A stretch of 64,000 bases of DNA from positions 121,285,666 through 121,349,665 of the forward strand of contig CM053276.1 of NCBI GenBank assembly GCA_028583415.1, given 5' to 3'. This document shows, piece by piece, positions 1 to 11,729 of the stretch. This DNA comes from Protea cynaroides (lineage: Eukaryota > Streptophyta > Magnoliopsida > Proteales > Proteaceae). Below the pieces are notes generated by a model. It had not been told where the DNA came from, did no database searches, and saw only the letters and a list, made by a program, of their open reading frames with translations. The position numbers and the translations under genes were made by a program. How positions within the stretch are numbered: position 1 is the stretch's first letter; the number at the start of each line of letters is the position of its first letter.

Positions 1-1
1 A

Positions 2-1099
2 AAAGCAAACCCACAAGAAGAAACCCAGAATTCCGAGCCTTTGATTCCGGGTTTACCAGATGAAATCTCAGAACACTGCCTTCTCCACCTGCCGTACCCG
101 TATCGCACCTTGGTCCGGTCCGTTTCGTCCTCATGGAACCGAGCTATCACAGACCCAACTTTCCTTTTCTCCAAGAAAACCCTTTCTCTCTCTCTCCCAT
201 ACATCTTCGTCTTTGCCTTCCACAGATCAGCAGCACAACTCCAATGGCAAGCCTTAGATCCCCGATCGGGCCGGTGGTTCATCCTCCCACCCATGCCCTG
301 CGTCCACCCGGTCTGCCCGGCCGGTTTTGCCTGCGCTTCACTTCCCCAGCAAGGCTCGCTGTTCGTCCTAGGCGGCATGAGATCCGATACAGAAACTTCG
401 CTGCCGACGGCTCTCACGTATCGGACCAGTACGAACCGGTGGTCCGTAGCAACTCCGATGCAGAACCCGAGGTCGTTCTTCAACGCAGGGAGTATTGGGG
501 GGAAGATCTTCGTTGCGGGTGGAAGCGGTACGGACGATATGGACAGTGTTTCGACCGTAGAGTGTTACGATCCGGCGAAGGACACGTGGATGTCGGTGGC
601 GAACATGCGGTTTGGGTTGGCAAAGTACGATGCTGCTGTGGTGGGTAACAAGATGTATGTGACCGAAGGGTGGACGTGGCCTTTCAGCTTTTCGCCTAGA
701 GGTGGAGTGTATGATGGTGAGAAGGGCACGTGGGAGGAAATGAGTATTGGAATGAGGGAAGGGTGGACGGGAATCAGTGTTGTGTTGGGTGACAGGTTGT
801 TTGTGATCACAGAGCATGGGAGCTGTAGGCTGAAGGTGTATATGGATGAGATGGACACGTGGGAGTATGTGGATGGTGGGGAATTTCCAAGTGAGACACT
901 GAAGAGGCCCTTTGCTGTGTGTGGTGTGGAGGGGAAGATATATGTGGTGTGTAGTGGGTTAGATGTGGGGGTTGGAAGTGTTTATGAAAGAGAAGAGAGA
1001 GGAGGAGAAAGGAAGGTGCGGGTGGAATGGGAGCTTGTGAGGGCTCCCAAGGCTTTCAATGATTTGATTCCATCAAATAGTCAGGTTATTTATGCTTGA
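2..1099 (+). CDS. F-box/kelch-repeat protein (5'-truncated by window edge)
   Basis: Likely the substrate-recognition subunit of an SCF ubiquitin ligase. The frame is open from base 2 to the TGA at 1097-1099 (365 residues, no intron). No ATG start lies in the window: the codon at 41 is TTG (Leu), within EPLIPGLPDE, which matches the residues just before the F-box in Arabidopsis At1g30090, so the true start is upstream. An F-box spans about residues 15-55 (IPGLPDE, then SVSSSWN). It is followed by kelch-type blades: WFILPPMPC, SLFVLGGM, GGKIFVAGGSG, VECYDPAKDTWMSVANM, NKMYVTEGW and GDRLFVITE. The C-terminus SNSQVIYA resembles the SNSQILFA end of At1g30090. The close match to that family, from memory, is the main support. 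The substrate cannot be told. GC content is visibly higher than in the flanking DNA, as expected for coding sequence. Confidence 0.92.
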   Translation, partial: KANPQEETQNSEPLIPGLPDEISEHCLLHLPYPYRTLVRSVSSSWNRAITDPTFLFSKKTLSLSLPYIFVFAFHRSAAQLQWQALDPRSGRWFILPPMPCVHPVCPAGFACASLPQQGSLFVLGGMRSDTETSLPTALTYRTSTNRWSVATPMQNPRSFFNAGSIGGKIFVAGGSGTDDMDSVSTVECYDPAKDTWMSVANMRFGLAKYDAAVVGNKMYVTEGWTWPFSFSPRGGVYDGEKGTWEEMSIGMREGWTGISVVLGDRLFVITEHGSCRLKVYMDEMDTWEYVDGGEFPSETLKRPFAVCGVEGKIYVVCSGLDVGVGSVYEREERGGERKVRVEWELVRAPKAFNDLIPSNSQVIYA

Positions 1100-1314
1100 T
1101 TTTTGCCAAATTATATGTAAATCTCTTGATCATGTATGAAATTAATTAGGTGTTTAATATGTTATAGTCCCTATAAAAACATTAATGTTATCAAACTTAG
1201 CCAATCAATTAATCTTTTGGATCTCATGTGATTTGCTTAGCTCTTTGACCTATTCTGACAAAATTTTGACAATCCGAATGACAAAGAATAGAGAATTTTA
1301 GGTTTGTGATGGAA

Positions 1315-1315
<1 letters not shown>

Positions 1316-1350
<35 letters not shown>
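1316..1350. repeat. (GA)n microsatellite
   Basis: Uninterrupted AG dinucleotide run of about 17 units downstream of the F-box/kelch gene. Confidence 0.95.
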
Positions 1351-1354
<4 letters not shown>

Positions 1355-1605
1355 TGGACTGATGCACGAGTATGGAATATATTTTTTATATTTTCTTGGA
1401 TAGAAAATTAAGACGAGTAGAAGAGTTTAGCCTGGGGAGTAAGCTCGAGTGAGAGGAACTACTAAGAGTTATTTCTCCATTTTACATAGTGAAATAATAT
1501 AAGATATCTAATCCATGGACATAGACAGGATACAGGATACCCCTGTTGAACCACCTAAACATAACTTCTTTGTTGTTTCTATTTTCCATTACAGTTTACA
1601 TTATG

Positions 1606-1834
1606 GTAGCTCCCGTTTGACTAAAACAAGAAGTTTCGATTTCCTTTGTTTTTAGTAATAGGGAAACTAACAATGTTGTTCATTCCCTAATCCCACCGAA
1701 GGCAGTGTCATCGGCGCGATTGATTCACTGCTGCTTTCGCTCCATGGCTTCTTAACTTATGTAAGGCTGAAGCTTCGATTGTTTTTCGCTTTTTATCTGA
1801 ATGAATTTTCTCTTTAACCAAAAAAAAAAAAAAA
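1606..1834 (+). mobile_element. possible 5'-truncated LINE/SINE 3' end
   Basis: The segment ends in CTTTAACC followed by 15 A (to 1834), the same kind of tail as the LINE at 20726-22600 (TACC then A). The bases after the tail (ATTTACATTTGGG) partly repeat bases just left of 1606 (GTTTACATTATGG, about 10 of 13), a possible decayed target duplication. The body was not recognised, so this is tentative. Confidence 0.3.
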
Positions 1835-2269
1835 CATAATTTACATTTGGGCTTAAGCTAAGGACCATGCTGCTTACAACTCTAATACAAATGCATCATC
1901 ACAAATTCTATTAAATTCGAAGGGGGAGAGGGGGACATTTATAAAAATTATTTTTTGCCAATTGATTGATGTTTAAATTTGCTTTAGTTGATAGCCCATT
2001 CTTATTAGGCATGACAGATTTTCTTTTCTAATACAAGTATTCATGCAACTGAAGATCACATTATTTCAAAAGAAGAAGAAGAAGAAGCAGCAGCAGCACT
2101 AGAGATCACATTATCATGTTAATCTGATTTGGTATCAGATTTCTGTAGCGTATTCCTTCCTTTCCTCCACCCTAGAAAGTGATTTGGGACTTTAATATGG
2201 GATTTCATATGAAAGCACTGGATGATCAGTTTTGATTTCATTCAACTTGATTTATGCATGGAAGTTTCA

Positions 2270-2274
<5 letters not shown>

Positions 2275-2324
<50 letters not shown>

Positions 2325-2471
2325 TCTTAACTGGTTGTCAGCATTAGTTATGAAGATGAAGTAACCCAAGTCCACAATAATAAATAATTATATTATGACC
2401 AAACCTTGCGTTTCTTTGATGTCTTTTTCATCGACCCATGTAAAACCATGTAAGGTTATTCAATAAGGGTC

Positions 2472-2514
<43 letters not shown>
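2275..2514. repeat. two (GA)n microsatellites
   Basis: Uninterrupted GA runs at 2275-2321 (about 23 units) and 2476-2514 (about 19 units), separated by about 155 bases of unique sequence. They are likely length-polymorphic. Confidence 0.95.
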
Positions 2515-2515
<1 letters not shown>

Positions 2516-3943
2516 CACCCCACCTCGATGTCATTTGTGGTAATCAACTGTGACACATCCATATGAAGATGAGGACCACTTAGGAATGGTCCCCAAAGAG
2601 CTTTTCCCTTGGGAAACAAGAAAAGAAACAAATAGAAGAACAGTGAGGATTGGATGGATGATCTTAAGTATTAACTATTAAGAGTCAATGGAACTTATGC
2701 GTGGAGTACTTGCCATCTAAGGAGAAAGATTTTGTTTTCATGTGTGAACTTGCATCATTTATCAATTATAATTCTAAGAAAAGCATCTTTTCGTTTACTA
2801 TTTTAACAGTAAAAATTGCTTTCAACTTGTTTTCTTTAGTTATTCTAATGGGAATATCATGGAAAATTATGTAGAATAATTAATTATAAAACAACCGACT
2901 AAAATACATGGAATTTTCATTCATTGGGCTTTATGCAAGAGGTTTAAGTTGTACAACAACTGTGGTCCCTTCATGACCTTTTTTGTGTGTGCATGACAAA
3001 AGAGAGAGAACCAGAGACGGGTCTGCTTATTTTATTTTTGGGTCTTCCTTATTAATTGTTATAACTATAATAATAAAAGCATATGTTGATTTGGTTCGAG
3101 TTTAACGCTTTGTTTGTTTGTGTGGAAAGTTATAATTTTTAAATAAAAAGAATTCAGAAAAGTCCAAACAGAAAATTCCACTGTAATGATTTTTTACCTT
3201 TCTGATTGAGCATTTTGCTTGGGGTGGGGGAGAGCAGGAATGTATTCTATCTTTAGATATAAAATGGTTGACACAAAGTAGCCAAAGGAATGCTCAAGCA
3301 TAAAGATTATCCTACTGATGTTAATCTATGCAAGTTTTTCATTAAAAATAAATAAATAATAATAATAAAAAATAAGAAAGAAAGAAAAAGAAAATGGGTT
3401 TTAAGGATTAGTTTATACTAGTTATCAAGAGTATGTATTTGATCTTGTAAAGAGTACTTTCCTTGGCCTGTCTATGGTTAGAGTTAACCAGGACAGTTTT
3501 AGGACAATTCTAACTAGCGCTTCAAAATGGTTACCATGAGTTCAAACAGATGATCCAAGAATGAGAGGTGATCCCCAAAGCTAGTTCTTATAATATACTA
3601 AAACTCCTATGGAAGGCTAAAAACTACCCTTCAGATGATTGAATAAAATAGTAGTCTAATATAGTGTAGAAATGAAGGATATTATCATGATGATAATATA
3701 TTTGATGGTATTTTGTCATCCATGGAGTGTTAAGTTTTCATTCTAAAAGTTTGAACTGATAGGTGAGTGGGACTCCCATGCATATAAGGGGAACAGAGCC
3801 GCTGCAGAAAACTATTTGATGGTTGGTGTGAGCCTAAACTTCCAAGTTAAGTTTTCTTGGATTGTGATTCATATTTATTATATGTAGAAGGTGGTCAAGC
3901 TTTGTCTTATTCTTATTGTAGAGATGCAGTCTAACTAGGGCTT

Positions 3944-4079
3944 TGTCTAGTTGTAACTGAGTCATTGTCACTAGATTGTATGCCGTTAGATCTTACATCC
4001 TAATCCTCTTAAAAACCAAAACTACCCCTTATTAGACTCATGGCCGAAATGCAAATGTCACCTCAATTACAACCAGACA
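3944..4079. mobile_element. small MITE, copy 1 of a two-copy family
   Basis: About 136 bp with terminal inverted repeats: left TGTCTAGTTGTAACTGAG, and the right end read on the other strand TGTCTGGTTGTAATTGAG (16 of 18 identical). The middle (TGCCGTTAGATCTTACATCC and CCAAAACTA) recurs at 60752-60890. No clear target duplication was seen, so the superfamily is unassigned. Confidence 0.6.
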
Positions 4080-7001
4080 TACCACTGACTAGCAGTGGCT
4101 CTATCTCTAGTTTAATAATGAAAAAGAAAAAAAATATTGCTTTCTAAATTGCTATTTGTTGTTATTTAAAATGGACCGTGCCAAAAGTGTCAATTTTTCC
4201 ATCTTTCTCCTCCGTCCATGGAAAAGAAAGGGCTCTCAACTTTTCTCATTATGTTTCCCCAGTGATCTTCTTTTGTTGATAAAACTTAAGCTCTAAAAAA
4301 AAGGAAAAGCAGACCTTGCATAAATTTGTATCTGATGCTAATTCTAATTCTATCATCTCCCATGTAGTAGATTGTACTTAAAATTGAAATGATCACCTAA
4401 AGGAAAGAAGACTAATCGTCCATATGAATGTAGAACAAAGACAGAAAGAAAAGAAAAGAAAAGAAAATTTTAACTTAACTTAATATAAAGTTGGAACATG
4501 TGGATACATCAGGAAGAGTCATAGGACTGAAAAGTCACATATGGAGTGAAAAGAATCTCTGGCCTATTTTGAAATTCTCCATGACCCTTTGAGAAAACAA
4601 TGTAGAGACGTGTAGACTCAGTACATTTCAGAACCCACGCATGCTGATCATGGTGGAAATTAAAGTGTCTTTTTTTTTTTTATGACAACTATCCTCATCC
4701 TCAGTGTTAGTGTGTTTTGGTGGCTCAACCATCTTCTTCCCAAGTGGACTTTAAAATCATCTAAATCATCTTTCATTTCAAATTCTGATGATGACTTTGG
4801 GAGAGAAATAAGTAGCAAATTGGGTTCATATATATCTGCCTTTCCTTCCCTATAGCCAGGAGGTATTGTCTTGATCTGTAGGGAGCTCTGTGGTCCTTCA
4901 ATGGAAAACCAATTCCAAAACCCTGGTTTTAGGATTTTCTTTTTTTTTTTGGAGGGGGGTGTGGTGTGGTTTAAAACATAACTACACTACACTAGTTAGA
5001 AGTGTCCAAAAACCCTGAAAGGAAGAAGATCAATAAAACAAAATCATCACTATCAAATCTAAAAGCATACTCAACAAGACAAAGGGATAATAGGGACAAC
5101 ATTCTCCTATAAGGACAATAGAGACCACATTCCTATAAACAAAAAGAGAACATAATGAGAGAAAGAGGATCCAATAGAGGGAAAAGCTACCATTAGAATT
5201 TTTGAGTTTCCACTTCCCATGATAAGGAGGAAATAAAGGACGGTTATGAATTTGTTTTATGAAGTGATAACACTCCAAAAAACACCACTTGGGTTACACT
5301 TGATTGTCTATTATGTAGAGTTTTCAATTGTCACTTTCATTAATTGAGTGCATATATACCTTCTAAAGACTATATTTCAAATTGCTACAGATACATGATC
5401 CAACTAGAATCAAGTGGTTTGAATCAGGAATTCTAGTGTTAATCGTGTTCTTTTCTCATTTTAATTCTCATGACTGATATGAATACATATCTCCATTAAA
5501 AAAATGATGGAGATTGATAGGTCTTAGAAAGGATGAATTTGGAAACAGTCCTAACCTCTGGCATTTTTTACACCTAGGAAGCCGAAGACTCCCAAAGTTC
5601 ATGTGTACATATGCACTTAGACCATCCTTAGGAATGACTGTCAAACACTTAATTTCCAACAATTGAATCACTCATAAAACTCATAGAATGTATTTTAAAA
5701 GTATGCATCACAATCTTTACAACTTAGAAGTTCATATGCACGCATACATGTGCCATCACCTCATAGGTTGCAGGTCCCAAGATCTCCTCATTTTTTATAG
5801 AAATTGAAGAAACTCAATTAAATATTCAAAACAAGATATTGCCATATATCTACCTCATGCATCTTATGTATTAATGTACAATTTAATGACTGATGTCCCT
5901 TTCCTTAACATAGGATTGTAATCCCAATCATGGACGATATTAAGGTGAACTAAAATAATCTAAAGAAATAATTATCATTGTTGTTAGATATTTATGCCTT
6001 TTCATCAAGGTTATATTAAAAATAATTTCACATTTCTTTACTTAATAAATCCTTCTAATTCCTCAAAACAAGGCGCCATGCTGCCCCTTACTCCTCTGAT
6101 GTGTTATAAACAAACAAATTAAGCATGGTCATAGAAGCCTATTTCTCATTGACAAACCTATGATTCAATATCATTCTTTTATTTTTATTTTTTTTTCTCA
6201 ACAAATATCATTTTTTTATTTCCATACTGCATGAGATCTTGTCTTCTTCCTCAACCCTCTATCTATTTTGTTTTTTCCCCTTTTGGTAAAACAAGAGCTT
6301 TCCATCTTAACTGCTACAGTGGGTCGGCGCCGTTCTATTTTAATCCAACTTTTTCTTTTTATGCAATCAATGTCTAATGAACAAGACAAAATAGTTTGAA
6401 ATTTTACCGTCTTTCATGAACATGACAAAGCAGATTATAGTCAGTAAAGTGACAATATATAATATTCTTATAATTTTGGACTCTTGGAGAAATTTTATGA
6501 AACAAAAAAAAAAAAAGGCTTCCATATCCCATCTTCAATCCGTGAATGTAGAAAACTATTGATATCTTATATTTAATATTCAAAATCTTAAATGAGATAA
6601 TATTCCATATGTATGAAGTTGAAAATTTGGATGAGGTTGCTTATTCCACCATGTGTCAGTATTTTTTGGCATCCAATTTTGTGAAAATTTTGTCCATGAC
6701 ATTTTTTCCAATCAGAACTTTTTGATGTTCCAAAAAAATGTATATTTTAAATATTATATGAAAAAAAAAATCAATTCCTTATAAAGAATATGAACACACA
6801 CACATATATGGTGAGAACTATAGATAAATCATCATATTTGACATCCAACAATGAAGACGATCAAATGCTTATACAATATGAAAGAATCCGAATGTTTCAA
6901 TCAAAGCCCTCCCAACTATGTCAGTGACCTTTTCCCTTTAAATATTCGAGATTATTGATGCATGACTCAGATAAAACAAATGTATTAATATTTCATTTTA
7001 T

Positions 7002-7003
<2 letters not shown>

Positions 7004-7033
<30 letters not shown>
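7004..7033. repeat. poly(A) run
   Basis: Thirty consecutive A. No flanking direct repeat was found, so it is not called as a retro-insertion. Confidence 0.9.
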
Positions 7034-7036
<3 letters not shown>

Positions 7037-7442
7037 TTATAGTTAGATATATTCTCAATTTCTGATAATTACCTGAATTTATCATGGATCATAATTGAGT
7101 TTTTAAAACCAATAAAAATACATTACCTAACTACAAGAAAAATTAAGGGGTTTCAATCTTACAAGGACTGAGCTAGGCTTTATACATGGGGAACTTCTGG
7201 CTGGCTCTCAGCACGGCCCACCAAGACAACTACTAGAGCAATTGAAGGTCATGGGATCCACTTTCCTACATCACAGGGGAGGGGCGTGTTGGAGCTAGCC
7301 TTAGAGGGGGTGGTAATAATCACAACCCAACATGGTTCAGCCAACTGCCCAACCCAGATCGACAAACCTTACTGGTCAGATTCCAGTTGGGTAGAGGTCT
7401 AAGTTCAGAAGAGGCCCATGACTGTCACCATCATGAAATGAG

Positions 7443-7661
7443 GGATTCAAATCCTCTCCTCCCAGTGGTTTTGGGAGGACAGGGACGCCCTTGTCGGATG
7501 ATCGACACGTGGTTCTCGAGAGAATCAGAGTCCCATGTTCGAACCGACACTAAGCCGACATGGGGTGTCTGCTAGGACGTGGGGTTCGGATTCTCCTGAG
7601 AGCCACGTGTCGGCCACCGACGGGGGCGTCCCAGTCTTCTGGGAGGAGAGGATGCAGATCC
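7443..7661. mobile_element. fold-back MITE copy 1 (9-bp target duplication)
   Basis: A 219-bp element whose two halves are inverted copies of each other. It opens GGATTCAAATCCTCTCC and closes with the complement of GGATCTGCATCCTCTCC. Further in, GGGAGGA pairs with the mirrored right arm, and the centre repeats CGGATT/GAATC and CCACGTG/CACGTGG blocks. It is flanked on both sides by the identical 9-mer TGAAATGAG (7434-7442 and 7662-7670), a target duplication of Mutator length. Four related copies lie at 23295, 48999, 50945 and 54578. Confidence 0.85.
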
Positions 7662-7670
7662 TGAAATGAG

Positions 7671-8894
7671 AAAGCAAAATTACAGCTTTTGCCTTCTGCT
7701 TTGAAGAGTCAAACTTACAGTGTAGAAGGAAGGCAAAGAAGAGAGGTTACAGTTTATCATAACCAAGCTGCCTCACAACTCACAACTAAACACCCCTGAA
7801 GTTTTCTATTACTCACAAGGCTGCCTGAACCAAGCCTCCTTTTGAAAGATCCCAAATCTTAAGGAGCAATTAGGAAAGGTAAGATGAAGCTTCAAGGTTT
7901 TAGATAAGGAAAGAATTAAAATTTATAAAAAGGTGTATTTAAGTTCTTGGACAACTTAAGGCATGTAAAACTGCTAAAAGGAAGGTTTTCATAGTTGTAT
8001 AGAATTCCCAAAACATTTTTTTTTGGGATAGGAGGGCCCCCAGGAGAATTGAACTCGTGACCTCTTAATTCTGATGTTGGTCTTTACTTACCAAACTATC
8101 CCCTTGGGGTTAGAATTCCCAGAACTTCCTCAACAATACCTCTTTGGCCGTCAACCACCTCTGAGACTTCAGCAGAGCCTCAACAATTCCAAAATCCTCC
8201 AAACTATAAGAATTATCTCCCAATTAGGGAGCAGTTGATCGAAGCAGAACAAAGACGACCAAAGGAGATCGCCTTCAAGTGATAATGAACACTGCTCACT
8301 GGGTCCCTTCAGCTCACGCTCCTATAGACTTAATGCCTTTTTGATATCTGATACAGTTTATGGTTTAACACAGACAACTCAGGTGAGTTACAATGTAAAA
8401 TCCAATTTTCTATTCACTTGTGTTGGATCCAAACACTCATGAGAATTCCTTCAGCTCCTTTAAGAAAAAGTCTGCTTCTGCTGGGTAAGGTTTTGAACAA
8501 CATGAATACCATCATTGCAGCTGTATAAAGTTGCATTTGGTGTAGCTATGGGCTTTTTTCTTACATGGCTTTTCTTATATGCAGTGATTTAAAAAAAGAA
8601 CATAAGGTAATGCAAATACCAAAGACTGAGAAGCTGCTTTAGGAGAGTTTGGTTCGGTAAGTTAAAACCATTAATCACGTTGGTCTGCAAAGAAAGCTGC
8701 GCATGACATGTTTCTCAAGGAGACGGTCCAAACCATATGAGCATCATGAGAGCAATTCGAGAGAAGACCATTGTTTTGTATTGGGAGAGAAATAACCAAG
8801 AACAAATTAAAATATCCCCAGCGTAAAATAAACTTAAAAAAAAAGGGGGTCAAAACAAAGCAGTACATGATCAAAGTCCACAGCCGGTGAGGGC
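7671..8894. other. intergenic DNA and RPT2 3' flank
   Basis: No gene was recognised apart from the SINE at 8015-8111. The right-hand part, next to the RPT2 stop codon at 8895-8897, should hold the RPT2 3' UTR. No canonical AATAAA was assigned for the minus strand. Confidence 0.5.
8015..8111 (-). mobile_element. tRNA-derived SINE with target duplication
   Basis: Read on the minus strand, about 97 bp begins AACCCCAAGGGGATAG, carries a weak A-box-like GGATAGTTTGGTAAG and a B-box-like GAGTTCAATTC after GGTCAC, and ends CCTATCCC plus 9 A. Pol III boxes followed by an A tail are the hallmark of plant tRNA-derived SINEs. It is bordered by AGAATTCCCAAAAC (8001-8014) and AGAATTCCCAGAAC (8112-8125), 13 of 14 identical, a typical target-primed duplication. 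The element is short and may be internally shortened. Confidence 0.75.
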
Positions 8895-11698
8895 TTACAT
8901 ATAGAGTCCTTCAGGCACCCCTTCTTTTTTCTTGAACATCACCTTGTCTTTAGCCTTCTTGAAATCCGGATGTGTCACCTGAAGCACCAAATTATAATAA
9001 AAAAATTCAGAATTTTCAACTTTCAGGTAACCCCAGCAAATGTCATGTCACGCACCCAGCTTCCCTATAGCACTCTTAATGCGTAAATTGTAAGAGAATA
9101 AATTAGAAAAACAAAGCAAAAGTACGCACAGTCCTCAATTTGAACTCAGTATCTTCCAACTCATCTGTGTTTAAAAATTATAAACAAAAAAAGCAAAAGT
9201 ATGCAGAGTCCTCAATTTGAACTCAGTATCTTCCAACTCATCTGTAAATTCAGAATGGTAATAAGAGAAGACATAAGAGTAAAGGTTAAATCCATGTCAA
9301 CTGGAGCATTGTTGTCGTGGGTCCTCAGTCTCTTGAAAGATTAACTGAGAATTATGTTGAGCATATGGATCATGCAAAGACCACATTCAAGAATCTGTGA
9401 TGACACACAAACAGTCCTGATAAAGATTGCAAGTACCCAGTTAGACAGTGAACAGAACAGTTGCAGTGTCCTTGTAACAGACACCATATTAGGAATATGC
9501 TTGCTTCTCCTCCAGCCTATAGTTCATGTTGGTCAAGCGTTCTGCCGGTTAACTGCCTGAGCTGGCAGCTGGCTTGCCTGGGCTCAGTTGAGCATAAGAA
9601 ATATGCATGGTAGTAACGCTCACACCATGGTCCTCCGATGCACTCCCAACAAAACACCCACAGAACCAAGCACAGTTAACCTCTCAACAAAACAATCCTA
9701 ATGAAGAATGCATGTATCCAGTTAGAATAAAACAGAACATGATGCAGTGTCCTTGTAACAGACACCATATTTGGAATAGCTTGCTTCTCCTCCAGCCTAT
9801 GTAGTTGATGTTGGTCAAGACTTTTGCCAGTTAATTGCCTGAGCTAAAGAAATATGCATGATAACACTAACGCTCACACCATGGTCCTCCGATGCACAAA
9901 CAATAAAATACCCCCACAGAACAAAGCACAGTTAACCTCGAACAAGACCACAGTGGGCAAACAGCAAATGACATCCCCTAGGGGCCATGGCCAAAACCTT
10001 GGGCCTAAAGCATCTAAGATGAATAAATAGCCCAAGAAAGACAGTAGGGAATCACCGAGCAACACCAAACAAGGCAACATGCTTTAGAGATGCACTTCAA
10101 GCAATTAAAGCAATCCCTTATAAGGATGTTATTCTTTGGTCCTTCGCCAGAAGGAAGCATCTATCCTTGCAAACATCCTCAAAAAGAAAAAGAAATGAAA
10201 AGAAAGACATGCTCATTATAGTAAAAGCATGCCTACTATTTGCAGAACCCCAATGTTCAGCATCACTACAAGTCCCCAGCACACACATTTTGAATCAACC
10301 AAGCCAAGCTGGACTGTGAGCTGCATACTTGCCTCCTGTTGGTGTGGTGACCAGAAAGGGCTCCTTTGGTCACCACACCAACAGTCTGCCATGGACCATG
10401 CCTTACAAGATGGCCCTGGTGGTACATACAGCTCCTATTTGAATTTATAGAGCTTGCTCACCATAGGTATGACCTGCAATCTAATAAGCCAAGAGAATTC
10501 ATACATTGGCTCATTTGAATGCCCACTCCTAAGGCCAACCAAGGGGCCATGAATGCTATCTGGAGGTTATAAAACAGCATTTGACAAGCCCATTTTCCTA
10601 GGGTTAAATCTGCATTAAGACGTGGGTTTCGAAGAACTCAGTCCCATCAATTTAACTTTTAAGAACTCCTTTGTAATGGACCAAGGGAAACATGCAAACA
10701 AAGAACATCATTTTGTTGTGGACCAAGAGAAACATGTAAACACAGAACATAATATAACTCATTTTGATACTGCATGCTGTCAACATCATGATCCATGGCA
10801 GAATTCAAGTTCCAATAGATAAAAATTAAGATCACTTATAATTACAGAAGAAATTAAGTGTAAATAGGTGGAGAGAATAGAAGTCTTTGAATCACCTTCA
10901 TACGTCGCTCTCTTAAAGCAAGCAAGCCAGCCTCAGTACAGATTGCCTTGATATCAGCTCCAGAAAACTCATCTTTAGTCATCACAAACTCTTCTAAGTT
11001 GACATCATCTGCCAAAGTCATCCTTGAAGTATGTATCTGCATTCCCAAAGACAATTGATCCTCCAGATTGTAATAGTAATAAACTAGTAACAAATAGTCT
11101 AAAGAAATAAGAAATTAGTCATGCATTTCTGCCGTACAACTTTGGCACATACCTGGAAGATGCGCCGTCTTGTTTTGATATCTGGAAGTGGAAATTCAAT
11201 CTTCCTATCTATACGTCCAGGGCGAAGCAGTGCAGGATCAAGGCTTTCAATTTTGTTTGTTGCAAGAATCACTTTGACATCTCCTCTCGAATCAAAACCA
11301 TCCAACTGGTTCAGCAATTCCAACATAGTTCTCTGAATCTCACGTTCACCACCAGAATGGGCATCATACCTGCAGATATACATTGTCAATCAGCAGCAGT
11401 CCAGAGGAAGGGTCCACCAAAGAGAGATGTTAGTAATCACAAATGTAATTACCGTTTTGTCCCAACTGCATCAATTTCATCAATGAAGACAATTGATGGT
11501 GAAAGATCGTCAGCAACTCTGAAGAGTTCCCTGACTAATTTTGGACCATCTCCCAAGTATTTCTGAATTAATTCACTCCCAACAACACGCAAGAAAGTTG
11601 CCGACGTTGAATTTGCCACGGCCTGAAAGGAAACAAAAATCAGATTCACCCGAGGTAGTCAGATAACCTTGATACAAGTAAGCCTCTCGAAACACTGC

Positions 11699-11729
<31 letters not shown>

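Larger units (their letters stand above)
1100..7433. other. gene-free intergenic stretch
   Basis: AT-rich DNA with short random frames only; no protein family was recognised on either strand. It holds three (GA)n microsatellites (1316-1350, 2275-2321, 2476-2514), a GAA/GCA triplet run near 2070-2098, a 30-base poly(A) run at 7004-7033, a possible retrotransposon 3' tail ending at 1834 and a small MITE at 3944-4079. The 3' UTR of the F-box/kelch gene should lie in the first few hundred bases, but no clear AATAAA was assigned. Confidence 0.6.

Noticed and set aside
41..60. Start codon of the F-box/kelch protein at 41
   Set aside because: The codon is TTG and the frame stays open to base 2 with residues (EPLIPGLPDE) that match family members upstream of the F-box; the real start is outside the window.
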